Shown piece by piece: positions 7,961 through 14,514 of a stretch of DNA of 20,886 nt; the first letter of the stretch is position 1, and the number at the start of each line of letters is the position of its first letter. Made by a program: the position numbers and the translations under genes. The stretch covers positions 1 to 20,886 of the forward strand of contig JOAA01000069.1 of the NCBI GenBank assembly GCA_000720375.1. The letters are read 5' to 3'. The notes beneath the pieces are model-generated. The model saw nothing but the letters and a program-made list of their open reading frames with translations, was not told the origin of the DNA and did no database searches. Source of the stretch: Rhodococcus rhodnii. Lineage in GTDB: Bacteria; Actinomycetota; Actinomycetes; Mycobacteriales; Pseudonocardiaceae.

Positions 7961-9997
7961 ATGCGATCCGACAGCGTTGAAGCGCAAGCGGTCGTCCGCC
8001 AACCACCCGCTCAGGTGTGGCAGGTGATCAGCGACCCGGAGTTGTACCCGCGCTATGTCCGCGGGTTGAGCTGGTGTGAGCGCCTGACGCCACATCAGGG
8101 CCGTGGTGCGCGGTATTTGGTGCGCGTCGGATATGAGGACGAGGTCGAGCTGCTGATCTACCGGCAGGACGAGCACCTGGTGTGGTCCAGCGTCCGGCGG
8201 CAGACGCACCGGCTGTCGATCCAGCTCAAGCACACACCCAAGGGCGGCACCGAGATCTCCGTCCTGCTCTCGTTGCGGTCGGACGATCAGAACGTGACCG
8301 CACTGCGGCGCCGGATCGACGAAGCGCTGGCGCGTCTGCGTGATCATCTGGAGGGCGTACCCGCTGCGCTGCCACCCGAGCCGCGCGATCCTTCCTCCGC
8401 CCGCGGCTCGACCCTCAGCATCGCGAAAACGCTGGTCAAGGCCGGTGTTCTGACTCCTGCGCGACCCGATCGGACGTTGCGGCAGCTCGCGTCGCTGGCG
8501 CGATGGGGTGCGACGGTCGTCGGTGGTTATCAGGCTGCCGCGGCACGCGGCCCGAACGAGATCGCCTACTACGACGAGGACGGCCCGCGCACGTTCGCCG
8601 AGATCGACGAGCGCACGAACCGACTGGCCAACGCGTTGTCCCGATACTGGGTGGCCGCCGGGTCGAGGGTCGCGCTGATGTCCCGCAACCACGGCAGGAT
8701 GGTCGAATCCTTTATCGCGTGCGGGAAACTCGGCGCGGACGTCGTGCTGATGAACACGGGCCTGGCCGCGAACCAGGTCGCCGAGGTCGTCCGTAACCAC
8801 GATCCGGTTCTGCTGATGGCCGACGACGAGTTCGCGAGCCTCACGACGTACCTCCCGCCCGAGTTGCCGCGCATCCGGACGTGGGGCGAGCCGACCGGCT
8901 CCGGGCCGACGGTCGACGACCTGATCGCCAACGGGTCCCCCGAGAAACTCACGCCGCCCAAGCAACCCGGCCGGATCGTGGTGCTGACGTCCGGCACTTC
9001 CGGGCCGCCGAAGGGCGCACGCAGGCCGACACCACGAGGGCTCGGCGACGCGGCCGCCGTGCTGTCCCGAATTCCGTTGCGGGCCGGGGAAAAGATGCTC
9101 GTCGCCGCGCCACTGTTCCACACGTGGGGCCTGGCGGCGATGCAACTCGGCATGCCGCTGCGGGCAAGTTTGGTGCTACAACGTCGTTTCGATCCACAGG
9201 CGGCGTTGCAGGCGATCGAGAAGCACCGGGTCACGTCGATGTTCGCGGTGCCGATCATGTTGCAGCGCATACTGGATCTGCCGGAACGCGTGCGTTCCAA
9301 CTACGACACCTCATCGTTGCGGGTTGTCGCGAGCAGCGGCTCAGCGCTGCCTGGACGGCTCGTTGAGCAGTTCATGGACGCGTTCGGCGACGTGCTCTAC
9401 AACCTTTACGGCTCAACAGAAGTGTCATGGGCGACCATCGCCGACCCATCGGATCTACGGGCCGCACGGACCACAGCGGGCTTGCCGCCCAACGGGACAC
9501 GCATCGGAATCCTTGACAGCGAAGGGTATCCGGCACCGCCAGGCTCAGTAGGACGGATCTTCGTCGGCAACGACATGCTGTTCGACGGCTACACCAACGG
9601 CGCGAACCTGGCATTGCGCCACTCGCTGATGGACACCGGCGACCGCGGCTATCTCGACGCCGACGGCCGGCTGTTCGTGGCGGGCCGGGACGACGAGATG
9701 ATCGTGTCCGGCGGCGAGAACGTCTTCCCCCGGCCGGTCGAGGAGGCCCTGGCCGCCCTCCCCCAGATTCGCGAGGCAGCCGTGGTCGGCGTGCCGGACA
9801 ACGAATATGGGCAGCGCCTGGCCGCGTACATCGTGCTCAAGCCCGGCGCCCACCTGGACGCCGACACCGTGCGGGGATACGTCCACCAGCGCCTCGCCAG
9901 GTTCGCGGTGCCGCGGGACGTGGTCTTCGTCGAAGCCCTGCCGCGCAACGCGACCGGCAAGGTGCTCAAGCGCGTGCTGGAAGACGGCCACTGGTAA
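7961..9997 (+). CDS. SRPBCC domain - acyl-CoA synthetase (AMP-binding) fusion
   Basis: The protein is 678 aa from ATG 7961. Residues 1-135 look like an SRPBCC / polyketide-cyclase-type START domain (PPAQVWQVISDPELYPRYV, then alternating strands and the helix TALRRRIDEALARLRDHL). After a proline-rich linker (138-147), residues 150-678 form an ANL-superfamily ligase. It carries VLTSGTSGPPKG (A3, 341-352), NLYGSTE (A5, 481-487), MDTGDRGYLD (A7), GRDDEMIVSGGENVFP (A8, 575-590) and ATGKVLKR with the catalytic lysine K667 (A10). ANL enzymes adenylate a carboxylic acid and transfer it to CoA. The SRPBCC part may bind or deliver a hydrophobic substrate. The domain fusion is the unusual feature; the acyl substrate is unknown. 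The gene is single, bounded by a terminator upstream and the chitinase promoter downstream. Confidence 0.88.
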   Translation: MRSDSVEAQAVVRQPPAQVWQVISDPELYPRYVRGLSWCERLTPHQGRGARYLVRVGYEDEVELLIYRQDEHLVWSSVRRQTHRLSIQLKHTPKGGTEISVLLSLRSDDQNVTALRRRIDEALARLRDHLEGVPAALPPEPRDPSSARGSTLSIAKTLVKAGVLTPARPDRTLRQLASLARWGATVVGGYQAAAARGPNEIAYYDEDGPRTFAEIDERTNRLANALSRYWVAAGSRVALMSRNHGRMVESFIACGKLGADVVLMNTGLAANQVAEVVRNHDPVLLMADDEFASLTTYLPPELPRIRTWGEPTGSGPTVDDLIANGSPEKLTPPKQPGRIVVLTSGTSGPPKGARRPTPRGLGDAAAVLSRIPLRAGEKMLVAAPLFHTWGLAAMQLGMPLRASLVLQRRFDPQAALQAIEKHRVTSMFAVPIMLQRILDLPERVRSNYDTSSLRVVASSGSALPGRLVEQFMDAFGDVLYNLYGSTEVSWATIADPSDLRAARTTAGLPPNGTRIGILDSEGYPAPPGSVGRIFVGNDMLFDGYTNGANLALRHSLMDTGDRGYLDADGRLFVAGRDDEMIVSGGENVFPRPVEEALAALPQIREAAVVGVPDNEYGQRLAAYIVLKPGAHLDADTVRGYVHQRLARFAVPRDVVFVEALPRNATGKVLKRVLEDGHW

Positions 9998-10000
9998 CTG

Positions 10001-10030
10001 TTGACGTATTGGTCTAGTCCACTCTACTTT
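10001..10030 (+). promoter_or_regulatory. Chitinase promoter with DasR-like dre operator
   Basis: The segment 10008-10023, ATTGGTCTAGTCCACT, matches 14 of 16 positions of the dre consensus ACTGGTCTAGACCACT bound by the GntR-family regulator DasR of Streptomyces and relatives. It sits exactly between a -35-like TTGACG (10001-10006) and a -10-like TACTTT (10025-10030, 18-base spacer), the position expected for repression. DasR is known to control chitin/N-acetylglucosamine genes and is released by GlcN-6-P, so the site fits the chitinase gene that follows. No dasR gene is in the window. Confidence 0.8.
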
Positions 10031-10125
10031 GAATGTGGTTCGACCAAACCGCCGGCCAGGCGCGGGCTCAGCGGTTCCCTGCTGGGTGCGGTGCAGCGAC
10101 GCACCGCGTCACCTACGGAGAACGC

Positions 10126-11334
10126 ATGTCCAGAAGACTTCTGGCCCTAGCAAGCGCACTGGTCACAGCGCTGGCGTTAGTGACCGTCTCCCCGACAGCG
10201 ACACCGACGGCCGAGGCCGCGCCGAACGGCAACGTCCTTGGCTACTTCGCCCAATGGGGCGTCTACCAGCGCAATTACCATGTGAAGAACATCAAGACGA
10301 GTGGTGCGGCGACCAAGCTCACCCACATCAACTACGCGTTCGGCAACGTCGTCAACGGCCAGTGCGTGATCGGCGACAGCTACGCCGACTACGACCGGTT
10401 CTACGACGCAGCGTCCAGTGTGGACGGCATCGCCGACACGTGGGACGCGGGCGCGTTGCGCGGCAACTTCAACCAGTTGCGCAAGTTGAAGCGCCTGCAC
10501 CCCCAGATCAAGGTGCTGTTCTCGTTCGGCGGCTGGACCTGGTCCGGCGGCTTCGGCCAGGCCGCGCAGAACCCGACGGCCTTCGCGAACTCCTGCTACA
10601 ACCTGGTCAACGACCCGCGCTGGGCAGGCGTGTTCGACGGAATCGACATCGACTGGGAGTACCCCAACGCCTGCGGCCTGACCTGCGACGCCAGCGGCCC
10701 GGAAGCGCTGACCCGGCTTGCCCAGTCACTGCGCAACCGTTTCGGCTCGTCGAAGCTGGTCACCGCGGCGATCACGGCCGACGCATCAGCGGGCGGAAAG
10801 ATCGACAAGGCGAACTACGCGTCCGCGGCCCAGTACTTCAACTGGTACAACGTGATGACGTACGACTTCTTCGGCGCCTGGGCAGCCAGCGGCCCCACGG
10901 CACCGCACTCACCGCTGACGCCGTACACCGGAATTCCCCAGGCCGGTTTCACCACGTCCGAAGCCATCGCGAAATTGAAGGCGAAGGGCATTCCGGCAAG
11001 CAAGTTGTGGATCGGCATCGGTTTCTACGGCCGTGGCTGGAATGGCGTCACCCAAACCGCGCCAGGTGGTTCTGCCACAGGTGCGGCGCCGGGAACCTAT
11101 GAAGCGGGAATCGAGGACTACAAGGTCCTCAAGACGCGTTGCCCGGCCAACGGAACCGTTGCGGGAACGGCATATGCCAAGTGCGGTTCGCAATGGTGGA
11201 GCTACGACACACCGTCGACGATCACCGGAAAGATGAGCTGGGCCCGTGGTCAGGGCCTTGGCGGCTCCTTCTTCTGGGAACTGTCCGGCGACACGACCAA
11301 TGGCGAACTGATCACAGCCATGAAGAACGGCTGA
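10126..11334 (+). CDS. Secreted GH18 chitinase
   Basis: This 402-aa glycoside hydrolase family 18 enzyme starts at ATG 10126, with GGAG (10117-10120) five bases upstream; the longer frame lacks a good start and would bury the signal peptide. Residues 1-31 are a signal peptide ending in AEA. The catalytic domain fills the remainder. LGYFAQWGVY is strand 1, KVLFSFGGWTWS (129-140) is the conserved SxGG strand, and DGIDIDWEYP (171-180) is the DxxDxDxE motif with acid/base E178. NVMTYDFFGAW and LWIGIGFYGRGW are the late strands, and the region between them suggests the small insertion domain of subfamily A. No carbohydrate-binding module is seen. It hydrolyses beta-1,4-GlcNAc chains with retention. 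Induction by chitin breakdown products is suggested by the dre site upstream. Confidence 0.95.
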   Translation: MSRRLLALASALVTALALVTVSPTATPTAEAAPNGNVLGYFAQWGVYQRNYHVKNIKTSGAATKLTHINYAFGNVVNGQCVIGDSYADYDRFYDAASSVDGIADTWDAGALRGNFNQLRKLKRLHPQIKVLFSFGGWTWSGGFGQAAQNPTAFANSCYNLVNDPRWAGVFDGIDIDWEYPNACGLTCDASGPEALTRLAQSLRNRFGSSKLVTAAITADASAGGKIDKANYASAAQYFNWYNVMTYDFFGAWAASGPTAPHSPLTPYTGIPQAGFTTSEAIAKLKAKGIPASKLWIGIGFYGRGWNGVTQTAPGGSATGAAPGTYEAGIEDYKVLKTRCPANGTVAGTAYAKCGSQWWSYDTPSTITGKMSWARGQGLGGSFFWELSGDTTNGELITAMKNG

Positions 11335-11345
11335 CCGGGGATAAT

Positions 11346-11378
11346 CCAGGGGCGCGGCCACTCCAGCCGCGCCCCTGG
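11346..11378 (+). terminator. Hairpin terminator after the chitinase gene
   Basis: A perfect 13-bp stem (11346-11358 with 11366-11378, CCAGGGGCGCGGC and its complement) closes on a 7-base loop, 11 bases past the stop. It lacks a T-run, like many actinomycete terminators, and can act in both directions. Confidence 0.75.
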
Positions 11379-11421
11379 CCCTACCAGGCGGAAATGGAAC
11401 GGAAAGGTGACGCAAAGCGAA

Positions 11422-11472
11422 GGCGCGACTTTGCATGGGGTAGCGGCGCGCTATCCCATGCAAAATCGCGCC
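11422..11472. repeat. Long near-perfect inverted repeat (24-bp arms)
   Basis: Arms at 11422-11445 and 11449-11472 match at 22 of 24 positions around a 3-base loop (GCG). The centre of each arm is TTTGCATGGG/CCCATGCAAA. It lies between the chitinase terminator and the end of the convergent acetyltransferase gene. It may be a bidirectional terminator for the latter, but its length and its AT-containing, non-GC-only stem are more like a palindromic extragenic element. Confidence 0.7.
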
Positions 11473-11522
11473 GCCCCAACCCGCTACGATGTGGAACGTC
11501 CCAGCCATAAACAAGCGTGGCT

Positions 11523-12056
11523 TCACGCCGTTGGCGGATAGATCCAAATGAGACAGTCGTGCCAAGTGTCGAGTTCCGGATCCTCAGCCGACCAGTCGCG
11601 GCAATGCCGGGCAAGACGTTGTTCGAAGCGGTAGCCGACCTGCCGGGCGAGACGCAGCGAGGGCTCGTTGCCGGGGTTGATCTCCAGCCAGATCCGCGGG
11701 ACCCGCAAGGTCTGGTGTGTCCAGAGGGTGGCCGCTCGCACGGCGCGTGAGCCGATTCCCCGCCCTCGCTGTTCCGGCCTGATCCAGTAGGCCAGTTCGA
11801 TGCTTGCCTGCTCGTCCGGCATCAGGCCGACCGCGCCCAGCAGATGCCCTTCGCGCAGAATCCCGATCGAGAACTGGCCGTGTTCCCACTGCGACAACGC
11901 CTGCTGTGCGTCGGTCAACGTGTAAGGACCGACCGGCCGCGCACCCCACAAGGATCGTCCCGTCTCCCCGATGGTGGCTTCGACCAGCAGCGGTGCGTCA
12001 TCGACGGTCAGCACGCGGGCATCAAGCCCGGCACCCAGGTTCAGATCGACATCCAT
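11523..12056 (-). CDS. GNAT-family N-acetyltransferase (RimJ/RimL-like)
   Basis: This 177-aa protein has the GNAT order of motifs. SIGILREGHLLGAVGLM (63-79) gives strands 2-4, SIELAYWIRPEQRGRGIGSRAV (85-106) contains the acetyl-CoA pyrophosphate-binding Q/RxxGxG/A motif, and IWLEINPGNEPSLRLARQVGYRFE (122-145) is the typical C-terminal strand-helix of the RimJ/RimL subgroup. I chose ATG 12056; the frame extends to about 12086, but that would run into the poly-A tract of an upstream terminator. The Shine-Dalgarno is weak (GGGCGG region). It probably acetylates an N-terminus or small amine; the substrate is not deducible. Confidence 0.88.
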   Translation of the reverse strand: MDVDLNLGAGLDARVLTVDDAPLLVEATIGETGRSLWGARPVGPYTLTDAQQALSQWEHGQFSIGILREGHLLGAVGLMPDEQASIELAYWIRPEQRGRGIGSRAVRAATLWTHQTLRVPRIWLEINPGNEPSLRLARQVGYRFEQRLARHCRDWSAEDPELDTWHDCLIWIYPPTA

Positions 12057-12084
12057 ACCGCCCACTTTCGTCAACCCTGGCAAC

Positions 12085-12117
12085 AAAAAACCGGGCGGAC
12101 CAAATTGTCCGCCCGGT
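12085..12117 (-). terminator. Rho-independent terminator of the 12133-12609 gene
   Basis: On the minus strand an 11-bp stem (ACCGGGCGGAC at 12090-12100 with GTCCGCCCGGT at 12107-12117) closes on a 6-base loop and is followed by six Ts (plus-strand A-run 12085-12090). It lies 16 bases past the stop of the small PrimPol-like gene and separates it from the acetyltransferase gene. Confidence 0.9.
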
Positions 12118-12132
12118 CATGAAGCCTTGAGA

Positions 12133-12609
12133 TCAAGCCGCGTTGCTCGCTGCCGCGCAAAGGCGCCGCGCGGTCGCGATCACCGCGTAAGCCGATGGGA
12201 GCATCTGGTGTGGCCGAGGCTCGTTGATCCAGCGCCATCCCCCGTCGCCGGTTTCGGTCGGAACGACCGTGTACGCGCCTACCCCCGCGTGCCGCACTTC
12301 GTGCTCTGCCAGGCCTTCGACGATGTCCCCACGCATCATCGTCGCCGCCTGGGTCAGGAAGGTCCACCGCCCACCGTCCGGGTGTGCGATGACCGGGCCG
12401 GCCAGCATGGCGATGCCCAGTTGCTGGTTCACCTGATCCGCCAGGTCGGCAGGCATGGTGATCGCGTCGAGCACCTGACCGAGGGCCACGGCCAGCTGAC
12501 GCTGACCGACCTGGACAGCCACCGGCCAGCCGAAGGTTTCCTCATAGTGGGCCCGGGCTGCGGCTAGTTCCCGCAGCCAGGCCGGAGCCGGTTGTGTCAT
12601 CGTTGTCAT
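12133..12609 (-). CDS. Small conserved actinobacterial protein, distantly PrimPol-like
   Basis: This 158-aa soluble protein starts at ATG 12609, with GGGGA about seven bases upstream. A longer form from ATG 12648 is possible. The order of features is a helix with HYEETFGWPVAVQV (21-34), LGQVLDAITMPADLADQV (43-60), AMLAGPVIAHPDGGRWTFLTQ (67-87) and GGWRWINEPRPHQMLPSAYAVIATARR (123-149). This resembles small hypothetical proteins of Pseudonocardiaceae and the N-terminal half of bifunctional primase/polymerase (PrimPol) proteins ('HYaerGWPV', then a 'gPv...rw.FL' block). The acidic metal-binding pair of an active primase is not evident, so catalytic activity is doubtful. The family recognition is from memory and uncertain. 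No signal peptide or membrane segment is seen. Confidence 0.6.
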   Translation of the reverse strand: MTTMTQPAPAWLRELAAARAHYEETFGWPVAVQVGQRQLAVALGQVLDAITMPADLADQVNQQLGIAMLAGPVIAHPDGGRWTFLTQAATMMRGDIVEGLAEHEVRHAGVGAYTVVPTETGDGGWRWINEPRPHQMLPSAYAVIATARRLCAAASNAA

Positions 12610-12683
12610 TACTGATTCCCCTACCCCGTTCTTCGCCTGTTGCTCCATCTGAGCGATCCCCGAGCTCGCTGTCGTCCATGGTA

Positions 12684-12700
12684 CGTCACCAAACGTGACG
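12684..12700. promoter_or_regulatory. Inverted repeat upstream of the PrimPol-like gene
   Basis: CGTCAC (12684-12689) and GTGACG (12695-12700) form 6-base inverted arms with a 5-base spacer, 75-91 bases upstream of the start at 12609. It is a candidate protein-binding site, without a recognised consensus. Confidence 0.3.
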
Positions 12701-12715
12701 CTGAACACAGGATTA

Positions 12716-12739
12716 GGCCCCTAACTCCGGTTAGGGGCC
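12716..12739 (-). terminator. Hairpin terminator after cbtA
   Basis: A perfect 10-bp stem (GGCCCCTAAC at 12716-12725, GTTAGGGGCC at 12730-12739) closes on the tetraloop TCCG, about 42 bases past the cbtA stop in the direction of transcription. There is no T-run, but the stable stem fits termination between cbtA and the next minus-strand gene. Confidence 0.65.
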
Positions 12740-12781
12740 CTTGCGGCAAAAGGGGAAGCGAATCCGCAGGTCAGGGAGGTA

Positions 12782-13510
12782 TCATGCGCGGGCTTGGGCG
12801 ACACGTCGGGCAGAGCGTTCGATGAATACCCCGAACAACACCCCGATGCCGGCCCACAGGATCAGCTGGGTTCCGAGCGAGGCCACGCGGAAGTTCCAGA
12901 GCAGGCTCGCCGGGAATCCATCGGGCACTTCGTTGACGACAGGCAGCACCAACACCGCCACCGCCACGACCACGATGTAGCCGAGCACGCCGGCCAGCAC
13001 CGCGTTCCAGCTGCCCAGGCGCTCGGCGAGCCGCTTGCCGATCACAGTCGCCGCGATCGCCGCGACCACTGAGATCAGGACCATCACGAAGTACCAGGTC
13101 GTCCGCTGGTTGATGGTGTCGGGCTGGCCGACCGCAGGCGGATTGGACGGGTACTTCAAGAACGGCACCAGGAACACCGTGACAAACGCGCCGATTCCCA
13201 GCACGCCCGCGGTCGCGCGAGCGCTGAGGTTGCCGACACGGCCGTACGCGAAGGCGAAAGCCAGGGCGAAAAGCCCGCCGAGCGCCAGGCCGTACGCACC
13301 CGTTGCCACCGCGAGACCGAGGGTGCTCTGCACGCCGCGGCTGACGACGACCGCTTCCTCGCCGCCGTGGTCGTGACCCGCCCCGGCCTCCTCGACCGCG
13401 ATGGCGTTGTCGACCTGCGGCTCCCCGAAGATCGACGCGAAGGCGAACGCGAGCACAGCCGCCAGCAGTCCGGCGAGCATTCCCCGGACCAGAACATTTC
13501 CAATTTTCAT
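12782..13510 (-). CDS. cbtA: CbtA, cobalt transporter membrane subunit
   Basis: This 242-aa integral membrane protein has about five or six hydrophobic segments: near residues 8-28, 62-90, 103-118, 138-158, 170-192 and 212-230. The sequence VLVRGMLAGLLAAVLAFAFASIFGEP at the start, the loop with GHDHGG (45-50, a likely metal-binding site) and FLVPFLKYPSNPPAVG (113-128) are typical of the CbtA family. CbtA and CbtB are predicted to import Co2+ for cobalamin synthesis. It lies 19 bases downstream of cbtB and thus in the same riboswitch-controlled transcript. Transport activity is inferred from the family and the riboswitch, not shown directly. Confidence 0.92.
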   Translation of the reverse strand: MKIGNVLVRGMLAGLLAAVLAFAFASIFGEPQVDNAIAVEEAGAGHDHGGEEAVVVSRGVQSTLGLAVATGAYGLALGGLFALAFAFAYGRVGNLSARATAGVLGIGAFVTVFLVPFLKYPSNPPAVGQPDTINQRTTWYFVMVLISVVAAIAATVIGKRLAERLGSWNAVLAGVLGYIVVVAVAVLVLPVVNEVPDGFPASLLWNFRVASLGTQLILWAGIGVLFGVFIERSARRVAQARA

Positions 13511-13529
13511 TTCAGGCGCCGCGCTGTGC

Positions 13530-13727
13530 TCAGTGGCAAGGGAAGCCGAGCAGGTGCCGGCCGTCGTGCACGAACTCGTGGATGATGCTCTCCGCGCCTT
13601 GCGCGGTGCCCACGAAGTAGAGCAGCACCAGGGACAGAATCGCGGTGAACACCGCCCACGGCAGGATCTCGCGAACGGGAATCGAAATCGGGACCGGTAC
13701 AGGTACAGGGACAGCTGCTGTAGTCAC
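13530..13727 (-). CDS. cbtB: CbtB, small cobalt transporter subunit
   Basis: This 65-aa protein has a proline/valine-rich N-terminus, one transmembrane helix (ILPWAVFTAILSLVLLYFVG, residues 21-40) and a histidine-rich tail, HEFVHDGRHLLGFPCH (50-65), which is the hallmark of CbtB. The tail probably captures cobalt for CbtA. The start is GTG 13727, with GGAGG (13736-13740) eight bases upstream. It is the first gene after the cobalamin riboswitch and is followed by cbtA with a 19-base gap. Confidence 0.93.
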   Translation of the reverse strand: MTTAAVPVPVPVPISIPVREILPWAVFTAILSLVLLYFVGTAQGAESIIHEFVHDGRHLLGFPCH

Positions 13728-13777
13728 CGGTGTGACCTCCTCGGGCTGACGCGACCCAATGGGGCTCTCGTAGTGAA

Positions 13778-13890
13778 GGCCGGAGTGTCTGACTTACGGG
13801 ACTTCAAGCCCGCATACAGTGGCGCGACCGTGCCGGGATCTCACCGGCTTACTCCGACCAATGGCCACAGGACCGTAGGCAGGAGCCGCA
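13778..13890 (-). promoter_or_regulatory. Cobalamin (B12) riboswitch controlling cbtBA
   Basis: On the minus strand the conserved core is plain. GCCGGTGAGATCCCGGC (complement of 13832-13848) forms the P3-type stem-loop, followed by CGGTCGCGCCACTGTA (13815-13830). AAGTCAGACACTCCGGCC (13778-13795) is the classical B12 box. The 5' boundary is approximate and reaches into the ribosome-binding region of the divergent phosphatase gene. About 37 bases separate the B12 box from the cbtB Shine-Dalgarno, and a GC-rich stretch there could form the expression platform. Adenosylcobalamin binding should lower cbtBA expression. Confidence 0.93.
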
Positions 13891-13894
13891 CACC

Positions 13895-14470
13895 GTGTCA
13901 ACGCTGGGAGACCCTGCTCACCCGAATGCCTCGACTCGCGTGATCCTGATCAGTCACGCGGCCACGACGGCGACCCGCCGGACCGCGTTTCCCGCTGATG
14001 AGCCGGTGGAACGACCGGACGACCTGGCTCCTGTCGATCTTGGGCGATTCACCCGATCGCTGACCGGGCCGGAGCTTCGCTGCCGGCAGACCGCCGCCGG
14101 GCTCGGCTTGCCGGGCGAGTCCCAAGAGGCGTTGGCCGATCAGGACTTCGGGGCTTGGCGTGGCCGTCCTCTCGAGGAGATCACGGACTTCTCGTGGCTG
14201 ACTGATCCATCCGCCGCGCCGCACGGCGGCGAGTCTGTGGATGACGTCATCGCCCGCGTCGGCGCGTGGCTGACGAGCCTGCGGGGATCCGGCGAACGCG
14301 TTGTGGCCGTGACGCATCCGGCCATCGTCCGGGCTGCGGTCGTGCACGTGATGACCGCGCCCGCGCACTCGTTCTGGCGGATCGACGTCACTCCCCTGTC
14401 GGTCACGAGGCTGTCGAACTCCGGCCCGAACTGGACCTTGCGGGAAACCGGCCACGCGGTAAATCAGTAA
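13895..14470 (+). CDS. Histidine phosphatase family protein, probably cobalamin-linked
   Basis: This 191-aa protein starts at GTG 13895, with AGGAG (13881-13885) nine bases upstream. It has the phosphoglycerate-mutase-like order: VILISHAATTATRR (16-29) with phospho-acceptor H21, DFGAWRGRPLEEI (84-96), HGGES (110-114), and AVTHPAIVRAA (138-148) with the second catalytic H141. The usual RHG/RHA motif reads SHA here, so the arginine before the catalytic histidine is replaced by serine. Its place next to the riboswitch-controlled cbtBA suggests a cobalamin pathway role such as a CobC-like alpha-ribazole phosphatase, but that is context only. It is divergent from cbtB; the 167-bp gap is nearly filled by the riboswitch. 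Confidence 0.85.
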   Translation: MSTLGDPAHPNASTRVILISHAATTATRRTAFPADEPVERPDDLAPVDLGRFTRSLTGPELRCRQTAAGLGLPGESQEALADQDFGAWRGRPLEEITDFSWLTDPSAAPHGGESVDDVIARVGAWLTSLRGSGERVVAVTHPAIVRAAVVHVMTAPAHSFWRIDVTPLSVTRLSNSGPNWTLRETGHAVNQ

Positions 14471-14488
14471 CCAACTCTAGCCCATGAC

Positions 14489-14507
14489 ATGGTCAAGGAT
14501 TTACCAT
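14489..14507. promoter_or_regulatory. Inverted repeat just upstream of the SARP regulator gene
   Basis: ATGGT (14489-14493) and ACCAT (14503-14507) are inverted arms with a 9-base spacer, ending seven bases before the ATG. It could be an operator or a small hairpin affecting translation. Arms of five bases are weak evidence. Confidence 0.25.
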
Positions 14508-14514
14508 CAGTGCC

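Noticed and set aside
10033..10125. Upstream start for the chitinase
   Set aside because: The region is the promoter/leader with the dre site just before it; ATG 10126 has a Shine-Dalgarno and a proper signal peptide.
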